DNA of 64,000 nt from Streptomyces chartreusis NRRL 3882 (lineage in GTDB: Bacteria > Actinomycetota > Actinomycetes > Streptomycetales > Streptomycetaceae): NCBI RefSeq assembly GCF_900236475.1, contig NZ_LT963352.1, forward strand, positions 124,001 to 188,000, in the 5' to 3' direction. Under the pieces are notes generated by a model. It searched no databases. It was not told the origin of the DNA and was given only the letters and a program-made list of their open reading frames with translations. Below, piece by piece: positions 10,301-17,128 of this stretch. The position numbers and the translations under genes were made by a program. Each line of letters begins with the position of its first letter. The first letter of the stretch is position 1.

Positions 10301-10688
10301 GGCGGTCTACCGGCCTCACGGCGACTCCTGGACCGAACTCCCGCTCGCCGGAAAGGGAGACAGCATCGGCCTCATACAGCCCTACGGACGCGAGATCGTC
10401 GTCACCGTGCCCTCCCACATCGCCGTCTACGACGGCCGAACCGGCGCGCAGGTCGTCGACATGGAGGTGCGACGCTTGCTGCCCACCGCGCTGAACTTCG
10501 ACGGTTCCGCCGTCCGTATCTTCGAGGACACGTCGTCCGTCACCACCTTCCCGCTAAACGAAGCGGCCGTCCTAAGCCGGGCCTGTGCACTGCTGGGCGA
10601 GAGCGCCCCGACTACTGCCGCGGAGGTATGGCCGGACGCACCCGAGTCCGTACGCGGGAGGGCCCTGTGCGGTGCCGATGCTCCCTAA
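7377..10688 (+). CDS. Catalytically dead Lon-like protein with membrane helix and beta-propeller
   Basis: This 1103-residue paralogue of the preceding protein starts at ATG 7377, overlapping its stop by four bases. The layout matches. An N-terminal helical part precedes a degenerate Lon-like domain (GVAVLTVDLVQ at about 195, a helix at about 235, PAGTEVGAAAAVALA at about 268). Then come one hydrophobic segment near 382-400 (ATACAFTVIATMFGLWYG), a charged coiled linker and propeller blades to the end. Aligned by eye, the catalytic serine turn GASAGG reads GTEVGA, so Ser becomes Glu, and the HIDQK lysine is missing. It should be proteolytically inactive and probably regulates or scaffolds its active neighbour. 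The TAA stop is part of the CTAA duplicated by the adjacent IS. The C-terminal ACALL and ALCG stretches look like a natural propeller end. Confidence 0.8.
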   Translation: MSRRPDDFLEWAALLAACAMGRIVTAPKLSAAAIADRLCRDGLWLRGCAAAAQSGDRLLDGSPLTGPPEDGPVSAALRLLRDKGSTRDHPMARAIWHAARAAALEREAIPSDRALADAGAETGATAVWCDAARQPYPSAAAPALLADVKRATFRADHPELPWKLAEELVERCLRGPRRRHESVAAKVLADGVTPEGVAVLTVDLVQDAAEEVLPDTDTMLFTTGLETLETSLAAAFSWARAQEHFPRGHGMRWRLGGPHSVAANIPAGTEVGAAAAVALARALHRRRGGLFTRAGEHPRDADPRVVVHAGIQPPARLHAVPAQPDAVHDALAAGHVLLFAPGEQDTRPVTAIPRDRVREARDVPQALRRSRRLPRRFVATACAFTVIATMFGLWYGDESRKRADRDRIATKAEELADRALQRETRTPDQALVDALTARALAPNSPGSRDALLSAVNRETSISKVIRTKATGLHSLALSHDGRYAAGIDAQRRLRVWDARSASPVTVPVELRKVNTIGFPQTDGALAVATERGVARWDPAGEGAPQWSTRTPASAVAYSADGSRLAIGGRDGTVEVQETGSTAAGRRTLLADDGRPTTLAFTPSGSTLAIGTATAVRMWDWRTTARPKHAATNLPAPARNLLYAAACKCFYALSGGRLLTLAPDTAKVEHMPVNVPYLAMLGYSSARSSLYLAAANTIAAYSADPQDLGSDSGEDTIDERASASDYFASSNSGRSQLAVSGDGEHLVTPSSSGALVFYSLAAPDRRYLYVLGAQLVESIPDSSSLLYVTGAYGHARMGVYDPTRRKGRKQLVDMGPVSGKQPSAFSPRLRMAAVASTDGLVRLRHVKAATFSFGSAIELTGPAGQRASVTLFDDPHREFYAAWAHEIRVYSLAQSTSQPQRRYSITLPDTERVVAVSAAPGRKRLFVATDQHLYALPYREGRYAWAHRVLLSSGVFMQAKALKDGGVVASTLTGALAVYRPHGDSWTELPLAGKGDSIGLIQPYGREIVVTVPSHIAVYDGRTGAQVVDMEVRRLLPTALNFDGSAVRIFEDTSSVTTFPLNEAAVLSRACALLGESAPTTAAEVWPDAPESVRGRALCGADAP

Positions 10689-10830
10689 CTGGCCGTTCTC
10701 TATCCGGTCGTGTGCTCGGTCTGGTTCGAACGGGGTCCTGGATCGGGTGACTTGTTTGCTGGTGGGGCATAGAGGAAGGGCCTCTTGGTAGCTCGCGGTT
10801 GTCGAGTCCAGCGAGGAGCAAGAGGCCCTG

Positions 10831-11766
10831 TTGTCGAAGTGTCGCGTGGTCGTGGTCGCCGGGTCCAGTCCGTCCACTCCTGGGTGTGACTGTCTCGCCC
10901 ATCGGTTCGGGAACGCGGCCGACCGGCCAGAGCGCCAGCCCCGGTACGGCTCGGACATGAGCGATGCGGAGTGGGCCCTGGTGAGGGATCTGCTGCCGGT
11001 GCCGGGATGGCTAGCGGGCCGGGGCGGCAGGCCGGAGGGCTACTGTCACCGGCAGATGATCGACGCGGTGCGCTACCTCGTCGACAACGGCATCAAGTGG
11101 CGGGCGATGCCCGCCGACTTCCCGCCCTGGCCGCGGGTCTACGCCTTCTTCGCCCGCTGGCGGGACACGGAGCTGGTGGGCGAGCTGCACGACCGGCTGC
11201 GTGAGGTCGTCCGCCTGGCTGAGGGCCGCAAGGAGGAGCCGAGTGCGGCGGTCGTGGACTCGCAGTCGGTGAAGGCAGACGCCACCGTCCCCCACGCCTC
11301 GCGGGGATACGACGCCGGGAAGAAGATCAACGGGCGCAAGCGCCACCTGCTCACCGACACCCTCGGACTGCTTCTGGCCGTGGCTGTCACGCCGGCCTCC
11401 ACGACCGACCGGGACGCTGCCCGCACCCTGCTGCCCGCAGCAAAGCATCGCCTCCGCCGACTGGCCCGGGTCTGGGCCGACGGCGGTTACACCGGCCACC
11501 TCACCGACTGGACCACCCAGCACCTCGGAGTCGTCCTCGACATCGTCCGCCGCAGCGACGACGTTCAGGGTTTTCAGGTCCTGCCCCGCCGCTGGGTCGT
11601 CGAGAGATCCTTCGCCTGGCTCCTGCGAAGCCGGCGCCTGGTCCGTGACTACGAACGACGCACCGACACCAGCGAGAGCGTCATCCTGTGGTCGATGACC
11701 ATGCTCATGAGCCGCCGACTGGCCGCCCAGCGCCAGCAGCGTCCTGCCCCGGCGCGGGCAGCATGA
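10831..11766 (+). CDS. IS5-family DDE transposase (copy A)
   Basis: A 311-residue ORF from TTG 10831. An ATG at 10957 (MSDAEWALVRDLLPVPGW) is an alternative start that matches the typical N-terminus of this transposase type. The DDE residues are visible in VVDSQSVK, WADGGYTGH and VVERSFAWL. The RRSDDVQGFQVLPRRW segment before the last Glu is typical of Streptomyces IS5 elements. The frame is intact and identical to the copy at 16193-17128, so the element may still move. Its 3' end overlaps the convergent coiled-coil gene by about 60 bp. Confidence 0.9.
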   Translation: MSKCRVVVVAGSSPSTPGCDCLAHRFGNAADRPERQPRYGSDMSDAEWALVRDLLPVPGWLAGRGGRPEGYCHRQMIDAVRYLVDNGIKWRAMPADFPPWPRVYAFFARWRDTELVGELHDRLREVVRLAEGRKEEPSAAVVDSQSVKADATVPHASRGYDAGKKINGRKRHLLTDTLGLLLAVAVTPASTTDRDAARTLLPAAKHRLRRLARVWADGGYTGHLTDWTTQHLGVVLDIVRRSDDVQGFQVLPRRWVVERSFAWLLRSRRLVRDYERRTDTSESVILWSMTMLMSRRLAAQRQQRPAPARAA

Positions 11767-14700
11767 ACCTGCCCGGCTTCTCCTCGACCAGCCGGCCCCG
11801 TTCCACCAGCCGTTTCAGCCGGGCCATGGCCCCTTCGACGCGCGAGGCGGACGCGCTGTCCCAGCCCAGCACCACCGCTGCCCGCCGGGCACCGAGCCCA
11901 TCGGATCCGGCATCCGAAGCGGCGGCCATCAATGCCTGGTAGTCCACCGACAACACCTCGACTCCGGGTGCCTCCTGCCGGTGGGGAACCGCCCGGCGCG
12001 GTCCCACCGGCTTCTTCTGCGACACGACGGCCACGATGGGCGCATCCTCCTCGGCCAGCGCCTCCAAATACTGTTCCAGGCCGATCACCCGGCGCCTGAG
12101 CACCTCTTCCGCGTCCGCCAGAGCCGCCCGCAATTGCTCCAGCTCGCCTTCGAGTTCCTCCACCCGCCTCGCCGAGGCCTTCTGCCGCGCTTCCAAGACC
12201 GCCCGCATCGACGGCATCCGCCACCTCCATGAAGTCTCGGTCAGCAACGGAACGACACTTCCGCGCCAGCCGCCACTTCATGTCTGACCAGCAGAAACCG
12301 CACATGGGGTTCGGAAAGAGAACGACCTCTAAGTTGAAGGAACCCAGAGGCATACGAGAGGCAAGGTTCCACAGACGGACGCTGTTGTCATAGCTGCCGG
12401 TGACGGCGATGGGCTGGTTGTCGACGGTGGTACAGGCCGCAGCCAGCACCCAGAGAGTGTGGCCGGTGAGTGGGTCGCCGATCGGTGTGCGAGTGGTGAG
12501 GTCCCACAGACGGACGGTTTGGTCGTCGCTGCCGGTGACGGCGACTGGCCGGTTGCCGACGGTGGTACAGGCAACGGCATGCACAGCGCCAGTGTGGCCG
12601 GTGAGCGGGTCGCCGATCGGTGTGCGAGTGGTGAGGTCCCACAGACGGACCGTGAAATCAGAGCTGCCGGTGACCGCGACAGGCCGGTTACCGACGGTGG
12701 TACAGGTAACGGCCCACACAGCGCCGGTGTGGCCGGTGAGCGGGTCGCCGATCGGTGTGCGAGTGGTGAGGTCCCACAGACGGACCGTGAAATCAGAGCT
12801 GCCGGTGACCGCGACAGGCCGGTTACCGACGGTGGTACAGGTAACGGCCCACACAGCGCCGGTGTGGCCGGTGAGCGGGTCGCCGATCGGGGTACCGGTG
12901 GTGAGGTCCCACAGACGGACCGTGCTGTCGCGGCTGCTGGTGACCGCGACAGGCCGATTATCGACAGTGGTGCAGGCAACGCCCCCCACCCAGCCGTCGT
13001 GGCCGGTGAGCGTGTCGAGCAATGCAGCGGAGAACTTGCTGCCGCTGGCCCATCGGACGGCCCAGTCTTCCCCGGGAATTCGCTCTGTGAGCTGCTGCCG
13101 CAGCACCTTTGCTCCGGCCCGGGCGGCATCGAGAGCGAGGAGTTGCCGGCGTGCTGGTAGCTCCGCAGTCTCGTGGAGGTCGATTGACGTGCGGTAGACG
13201 GCTGCGGTCAAGCGGGCGATGGTGCTGCGGGCATGGCGTAAATAGGGAGTGAGGCGGCGGGGGACGGCGTGGACGAGGTACTCGGCGTCGTTCAGGATGC
13301 TGTCGAGGCAGTCGGCTTCGGTCGCGTGGAAGGCGAGGTTGCTGAGGGTGTAGGGATGGGCGCGTGACCAGTCTCGGGTCGCGTCGGCACGGTACGGCAC
13401 ACGGCTGGTGAGTGTCTTCGTGAAGGCGGCGTGGACGGTATGGGGATCGGTGCCATCGCGGAGGTGTTCGGCCAGGGCTTGGTGGTAGAGCCGGTAGGCC
13501 GAGCGGCTGTATCCGGTGGCTTCGACGACGTAGGAGCCGGCGTTGCGGCGGAGCCACAGAAGGTCTTCGTCGGTGTAGATGCGGCCGGACAAGGCAGACG
13601 CCAGGGGGGCCCAGATGTCTTCCCAGGGAAGGCCTTGTCCCTGAGCGAAGGCCAGTGGGCGTAGCAGGTCGCTGGCGCGTTGGGCTTCGGTGCCCAGGCG
13701 GCGGGTGAGGTCGTCGCGCATGGCGTCGCCGGCGTGACGCGGCAGGCCGGCCCGCCATGCGGGATCGTGGGAGTTGCGGACGATGTCTTCGGCGGCGGCG
13801 AGGGTTCCGGCGGTGATGCGGGCGACGAGGAACGAGGTCCCCGCCGCGTCCACGATGGCTTCCGCCACCGGCTTCAGTGTTGTGGGGTCGTCCCGGTAAG
13901 GGCTGTCGAACCGTGCTTCGAGGAGGGTGCGTACGGCGTATGCCTGGAGTGCTTCAGGGTCGGCATACTGTGGAGCGTCGAGGTTGACGACTTCCTCGGA
14001 GTTCTGCGTGAGGCCCAGCCGGTCGAGCAGGTAGGGCCTGGTGCCGAGCAGCAGACGAATCTTTCCGTTGGAGTGGTCGATCAGCGGCCGTAGGATGCGG
14101 CTGCAGAGGGTGTTCGGGGTGGCTGCTTCGTCCAGAGCGTCGAGGAGGACGGTCAGGGGGCGTTGGTGATCGTCGGGGGCGGGGAGCGCTTCGAGTAGCT
14201 CGCCGACGGTGTGAGCGCTGACCTTCGCGGCAGCGGCGATTCCGTGCAGGACGTCGTTGTCAGTGAGGTTCTGCGCGTACATGGCCACGTCGACGGCATG
14301 GGGGTCCGGCATCAGGTGCTTGCTGAGGCCGAGTGTGTCGATCGGGACGGACTGCCGGCGCTCTGGGTGCGTAAGAGCTGCAATGAGGCCCAGTACAGCG
14401 GTCTTGCCCGAGCCAGGGCCAGCGGTTACGACCCGGCAGGTATTCCGGCCGTCGGTGTCGGTGCGGTCTAGCCAGGAACTGAGGTCGGCGAGGGCGCAGT
14501 GGCGGCCGCAGAACCACCAGCCTTGTGAAGCGTCGTCGGGGTACCCCATGGCCCGGACCAGGAGACGTCTGGTGAACTCGGTGTCACGGCGCTGTGCGTG
14601 TTCGTCGAACTCGGCGGCCTGTTGGACAGCCAGGTCGACATCGGTGAGCCGGTTGCTGTGGCGGGGATTGGCCAGGAACGCGGGCGGCTCCCCGGTCAGT

Positions 14701-15425
14701 CCGTTCAACGACAGGGTGATGCGCTGGTAGCCGGGGCGGTCGGGGTGGTCGTTCATCTGCTGCACGACGGTTGACAACGACAGCGACTGCGGGCTGTACC
14801 CGGCGGTGGCCAGACTGCCGACCGCGTCCCTGAACAGGCGAGGGAAGAGGCCGGTCTGCGCCTGCTGGTGGGGTTGGGCGGAGGAGATGACCACCAGGCC
14901 AGAACCGGTGTCCTGCCCCCACTGGGCACTGATTCGGTCCAGGGCGGACGCGGCCATCTCGTTGCCGCCCTGCCCGGAGAAGCAGGTGTCCAGCACCAGG
15001 AGCAGACGCCGTACCTTGGTGCCGCGCAGCATTGCGTCGGCGAGATCAGCTGTCCTCAACGCGGTGTATGAGAGGTCCTCGGGATCGGTGTCGGAGGCCA
15101 GCAGCACATGATCTCGCCGGTCGTCGAGAACCTCACCGTGGCTGCAGATGTACACCGCGACGAAGTCGTCCTCCCGACGCTCGGGTGAAATGCAGAACAT
15201 GCGAAGCTGGTCGGACAGCTGTGCTCGGGTGGGGTCCATGCCGAGGGCGCTGTGGTGCTGATAGCCCAGCTTGTCTGTGAAGAGGTCGATCACGCTCTGG
15301 CGTGCCTCAGCCAGTCCTGGACGGTTCAACTCCGGGCTCTTAAGGTACCGGGACACGGCGGTGGCGATCAGAAACCGACGAGGCTCGCCCGCCTCGGCCG
15401 CTGCTCCGCCGATGTCAGGGATCAT
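11649..15425 (-). CDS. Caspase-NACHT(STAND)-WD40 protein, 3' end replaced by IS
   Basis: It starts at ATG 15425, overlapping the stop of the gene upstream. Residues 15-250 are a caspase domain (His96 in YICSHGE, Cys148 in LVLDTCFSG). Residues 330-560 are a NACHT/STAND NTPase: Walker A GPGSGKT with Lys341, Walker B VLLDALDEA at 426-434, then a GTRPYLLDRL sensor-like element. A helical region runs to about 800, then five WD40 repeats of 45 residues (TVRLWDLTTRTPIGDPLTG pattern). Native coding ends near 12331, about residue 1031. Translation then reads through the IS to a stop at 11649, predicting a 1258-residue chimera. STAND proteins of this kind sense a ligand through the repeats, oligomerise and activate the N-terminal protease. 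The loss of native C-terminal sequence may impair it. Confidence 0.85.
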   Translation of the reverse strand: MIPDIGGAAAEAGEPRRFLIATAVSRYLKSPELNRPGLAEARQSVIDLFTDKLGYQHHSALGMDPTRAQLSDQLRMFCISPERREDDFVAVYICSHGEVLDDRRDHVLLASDTDPEDLSYTALRTADLADAMLRGTKVRRLLLVLDTCFSGQGGNEMAASALDRISAQWGQDTGSGLVVISSAQPHQQAQTGLFPRLFRDAVGSLATAGYSPQSLSLSTVVQQMNDHPDRPGYQRITLSLNGLTGEPPAFLANPRHSNRLTDVDLAVQQAAEFDEHAQRRDTEFTRRLLVRAMGYPDDASQGWWFCGRHCALADLSSWLDRTDTDGRNTCRVVTAGPGSGKTAVLGLIAALTHPERRQSVPIDTLGLSKHLMPDPHAVDVAMYAQNLTDNDVLHGIAAAAKVSAHTVGELLEALPAPDDHQRPLTVLLDALDEAATPNTLCSRILRPLIDHSNGKIRLLLGTRPYLLDRLGLTQNSEEVVNLDAPQYADPEALQAYAVRTLLEARFDSPYRDDPTTLKPVAEAIVDAAGTSFLVARITAGTLAAAEDIVRNSHDPAWRAGLPRHAGDAMRDDLTRRLGTEAQRASDLLRPLAFAQGQGLPWEDIWAPLASALSGRIYTDEDLLWLRRNAGSYVVEATGYSRSAYRLYHQALAEHLRDGTDPHTVHAAFTKTLTSRVPYRADATRDWSRAHPYTLSNLAFHATEADCLDSILNDAEYLVHAVPRRLTPYLRHARSTIARLTAAVYRTSIDLHETAELPARRQLLALDAARAGAKVLRQQLTERIPGEDWAVRWASGSKFSAALLDTLTGHDGWVGGVACTTVDNRPVAVTSSRDSTVRLWDLTTGTPIGDPLTGHTGAVWAVTCTTVGNRPVAVTGSSDFTVRLWDLTTRTPIGDPLTGHTGAVWAVTCTTVGNRPVAVTGSSDFTVRLWDLTTRTPIGDPLTGHTGAVHAVACTTVGNRPVAVTGSDDQTVRLWDLTTRTPIGDPLTGHTLWVLAAACTTVDNQPIAVTGSYDNSVRLWNLASRMPLGSFNLEVVLFPNPMCGFCWSDMKWRLARKCRSVADRDFMEVADAVDAGGLGSAAEGLGEAGGGTRRRAGAIAGGSGGRGRGAQAPGDRPGTVFGGAGRGGCAHRGRRVAEEAGGTAPGGSPPAGGTRSRGVVGGLPGIDGRRFGCRIRWARCPAGSGGAGLGQRVRLARRRGHGPAETAGGTGPAGRGEAGQVHAARAGAGRCWRWAASRRLMSMVIDHRMTLSLVSVRRS
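11705..12217 (-). CDS. IS accessory protein: coiled coil plus possible winged helix (copy A)
   Basis: A 170-residue protein starting at the ATG at 12217, which has a strong GGAGG site six bases upstream; a longer start at 12247 is less likely. Residues 1-60 are a charged heptad-like coiled coil (RRVEELEGELEQLRAALADAE). The last 70 or so residues (AAVVLGWDSASASRVEGAM, then MARLKRLVERGRLVEE) look like a winged-helix DNA-binding module. It is convergent with and overlaps the transposase. Both IS copies carry it unchanged, so it belongs to the element. A role in end binding or transposition control is inference. Confidence 0.6.
   Translation of the reverse strand: MPSMRAVLEARQKASARRVEELEGELEQLRAALADAEEVLRRRVIGLEQYLEALAEEDAPIVAVVSQKKPVGPRRAVPHRQEAPGVEVLSVDYQALMAAASDAGSDGLGARRAAVVLGWDSASASRVEGAMARLKRLVERGRLVEEKPGRFMLPAPGQDAAGAGRPVGGS
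12420..13020 (-). repeat. Tandem 135-bp WD40-coding repeats
   Basis: Five units of 45 codons lie in the STAND gene. The marker GTCCCACAGACGGAC recurs at 12501, 12636, 12771 and 12906, exactly 135 bp apart. Bases 12592-12755 and 12727-12890 are identical over 164 bp, so two neighbouring blades are recent duplicates. The array is coding, not CRISPR. Confidence 0.85.
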
Positions 15426-15628
15426 GCAAGGCCGTCCGCGATCGCCTGTCCGCAGAGTTCGTCGGTCAAGTAGGCGGTCGCATCATGTGCGTGCGACCCG
15501 TTATGGACCAGCCCCGGGCGCACCGACTCACCGAAACACGGGCGCAAGTCCTTGACTAGGGCCACGACGTCCCCGGCGTCGGCGAGGTTGGTCCACACCA
15601 GCTCATCGCCGCCCGGCCACACCCCCTG
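15422..15628 (-). pseudogene. 3' remnant of the gene upstream of the caspase-STAND gene
   Basis: About 68 codons remain before the IS junction at 15628. The stop at 15422-15424 overlaps the STAND start, so the two genes were translationally coupled. The remaining sequence (WTNLADAGDVVALVKDLRP, then GLVHNGSHAHDATAYLTDEL) is not recognised. The present ORF begins inside the IS at 15730 and gives a 102-residue chimera. Such small coupled partners of STAND or caspase genes are often adaptors or effector-associated domains, but that is inference. Bases just outside the far IS end (17275 onward) do not give an open continuation, so the 5' part seems deleted. Confidence 0.6.
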
Positions 15629-15741
15629 AGAGGTCGTTCTCTTTCCGAACCCCATGTGCGGTTTCTGCTGGTCAGACATGAAGTGGCGGCTGGCGCGGAA
15701 GTGTCGTTCCGTTGCTGACCGAGACTTCATGGAGGTGGCGG

Positions 15742-16254
15742 ATGCCGTCGATGCGGGCGGTCTTGGAAGCGCGGCAGAAGGCCTCGGCGAGGCGGGTGGA
15801 GGAACTCGAAGGCGAGCTGGAGCAATTGCGGGCGGCTCTGGCGGACGCGGAAGAGGTGCTCAGGCGCCGGGTGATCGGCCTGGAACAGTATTTGGAGGCG
15901 CTGGCCGAGGAGGATGCGCCCATCGTGGCCGTCGTGTCGCAGAAGAAGCCGGTGGGACCGCGCCGGGCGGTTCCCCACCGGCAGGAGGCACCCGGAGTCG
16001 AGGTGTTGTCGGTGGACTACCAGGCATTGATGGCCGCCGCTTCGGATGCCGGATCCGATGGGCTCGGTGCCCGGCGGGCAGCGGTGGTGCTGGGCTGGGA
16101 CAGCGCGTCCGCCTCGCGCGTCGAAGGGGCCATGGCCCGGCTGAAACGGCTGGTGGAACGGGGCCGGCTGGTCGAGGAGAAGCCGGGCAGGTTCATGCTG
16201 CCCGCGCCGGGGCAGGACGCTGCTGGCGCTGGGCGGCCAGTCGGCGGCTCATGA
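15742..16254 (+). CDS. IS accessory coiled-coil protein (copy B)
   Basis: The same 170-residue protein as in copy A, in the opposite orientation. GGAGG at 15731 supports the ATG at 15742. Its 3' end overlaps the convergent transposase gene. Nothing differs between the two copies. Confidence 0.6.
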   Translation: MPSMRAVLEARQKASARRVEELEGELEQLRAALADAEEVLRRRVIGLEQYLEALAEEDAPIVAVVSQKKPVGPRRAVPHRQEAPGVEVLSVDYQALMAAASDAGSDGLGARRAAVVLGWDSASASRVEGAMARLKRLVERGRLVEEKPGRFMLPAPGQDAAGAGRPVGGS

Positions 16255-17128
16255 GCATGGTCATCGACCACAGGATGACGCTCTCGCTGGTGTCGGTGCG
16301 TCGTTCGTAGTCACGGACCAGGCGCCGGCTTCGCAGGAGCCAGGCGAAGGATCTCTCGACGACCCAGCGGCGGGGCAGGACCTGAAAACCCTGAACGTCG
16401 TCGCTGCGGCGGACGATGTCGAGGACGACTCCGAGGTGCTGGGTGGTCCAGTCGGTGAGGTGGCCGGTGTAACCGCCGTCGGCCCAGACCCGGGCCAGTC
16501 GGCGGAGGCGATGCTTTGCTGCGGGCAGCAGGGTGCGGGCAGCGTCCCGGTCGGTCGTGGAGGCCGGCGTGACAGCCACGGCCAGAAGCAGTCCGAGGGT
16601 GTCGGTGAGCAGGTGGCGCTTGCGCCCGTTGATCTTCTTCCCGGCGTCGTATCCCCGCGAGGCGTGGGGGACGGTGGCGTCTGCCTTCACCGACTGCGAG
16701 TCCACGACCGCCGCACTCGGCTCCTCCTTGCGGCCCTCAGCCAGGCGGACGACCTCACGCAGCCGGTCGTGCAGCTCGCCCACCAGCTCCGTGTCCCGCC
16801 AGCGGGCGAAGAAGGCGTAGACCCGCGGCCAGGGCGGGAAGTCGGCGGGCATCGCCCGCCACTTGATGCCGTTGTCGACGAGGTAGCGCACCGCGTCGAT
16901 CATCTGCCGGTGACAGTAGCCCTCCGGCCTGCCGCCCCGGCCCGCTAGCCATCCCGGCACCGGCAGCAGATCCCTCACCAGGGCCCACTCCGCATCGCTC
17001 ATGTCCGAGCCGTACCGGGGCTGGCGCTCTGGCCGGTCGGCCGCGTTCCCGAACCGATGGGCGAGACAGTCACACCCAGGAGTGGACGGACTGGACCCGG
17101 CGACCACGACCACGCGACACTTCGACAA
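16193..17128 (-). CDS. IS5-family DDE transposase (copy B)
   Basis: A 311-residue ORF identical to the copy at 10831-11766, with DDE motifs VVDSQSVK, WADGGYTGH and VVERSFAWL. The start is TTG 17128, or the internal ATG of MSDAEWALV at 17002. It is intact, so it could act on both copies and possibly mobilise the whole 6.6-kb interval. Confidence 0.9.
   Translation of the reverse strand: MSKCRVVVVAGSSPSTPGCDCLAHRFGNAADRPERQPRYGSDMSDAEWALVRDLLPVPGWLAGRGGRPEGYCHRQMIDAVRYLVDNGIKWRAMPADFPPWPRVYAFFARWRDTELVGELHDRLREVVRLAEGRKEEPSAAVVDSQSVKADATVPHASRGYDAGKKINGRKRHLLTDTLGLLLAVAVTPASTTDRDAARTLLPAAKHRLRRLARVWADGGYTGHLTDWTTQHLGVVLDIVRRSDDVQGFQVLPRRWVVERSFAWLLRSRRLVRDYERRTDTSESVILWSMTMLMSRRLAAQRQQRPAPARAA

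Larger units (their letters stand above)
10689..12328. mobile_element. IS5-type insertion sequence, copy A
   Basis: This element of about 1640 bp has imperfect terminal inverted repeats, GGCCGTTCTCTATCCG on the left against GGTCGTTCTCTTTCCG on the right. It is flanked by a 4-bp direct repeat CTAA at 10685-10688 and 12329-12332, a target type used by IS5-family elements. The exact first base is ambiguous by one. It encodes a DDE transposase and a convergent coiled-coil protein. The left CTAA includes the TAA stop of the dead Lon gene. On the right the STAND gene's WD40 reading frame is broken at the junction. The perfect target duplication says this copy went in by simple transposition, so 10684 and 12333 were once adjacent. 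Confidence 0.85.

Noticed and set aside
12400..13020. Regular 135-bp repeats that could suggest a CRISPR-like or satellite array
   Set aside because: Units are coding, a multiple of three, with no distinct spacers, and translate to WD40 blades.
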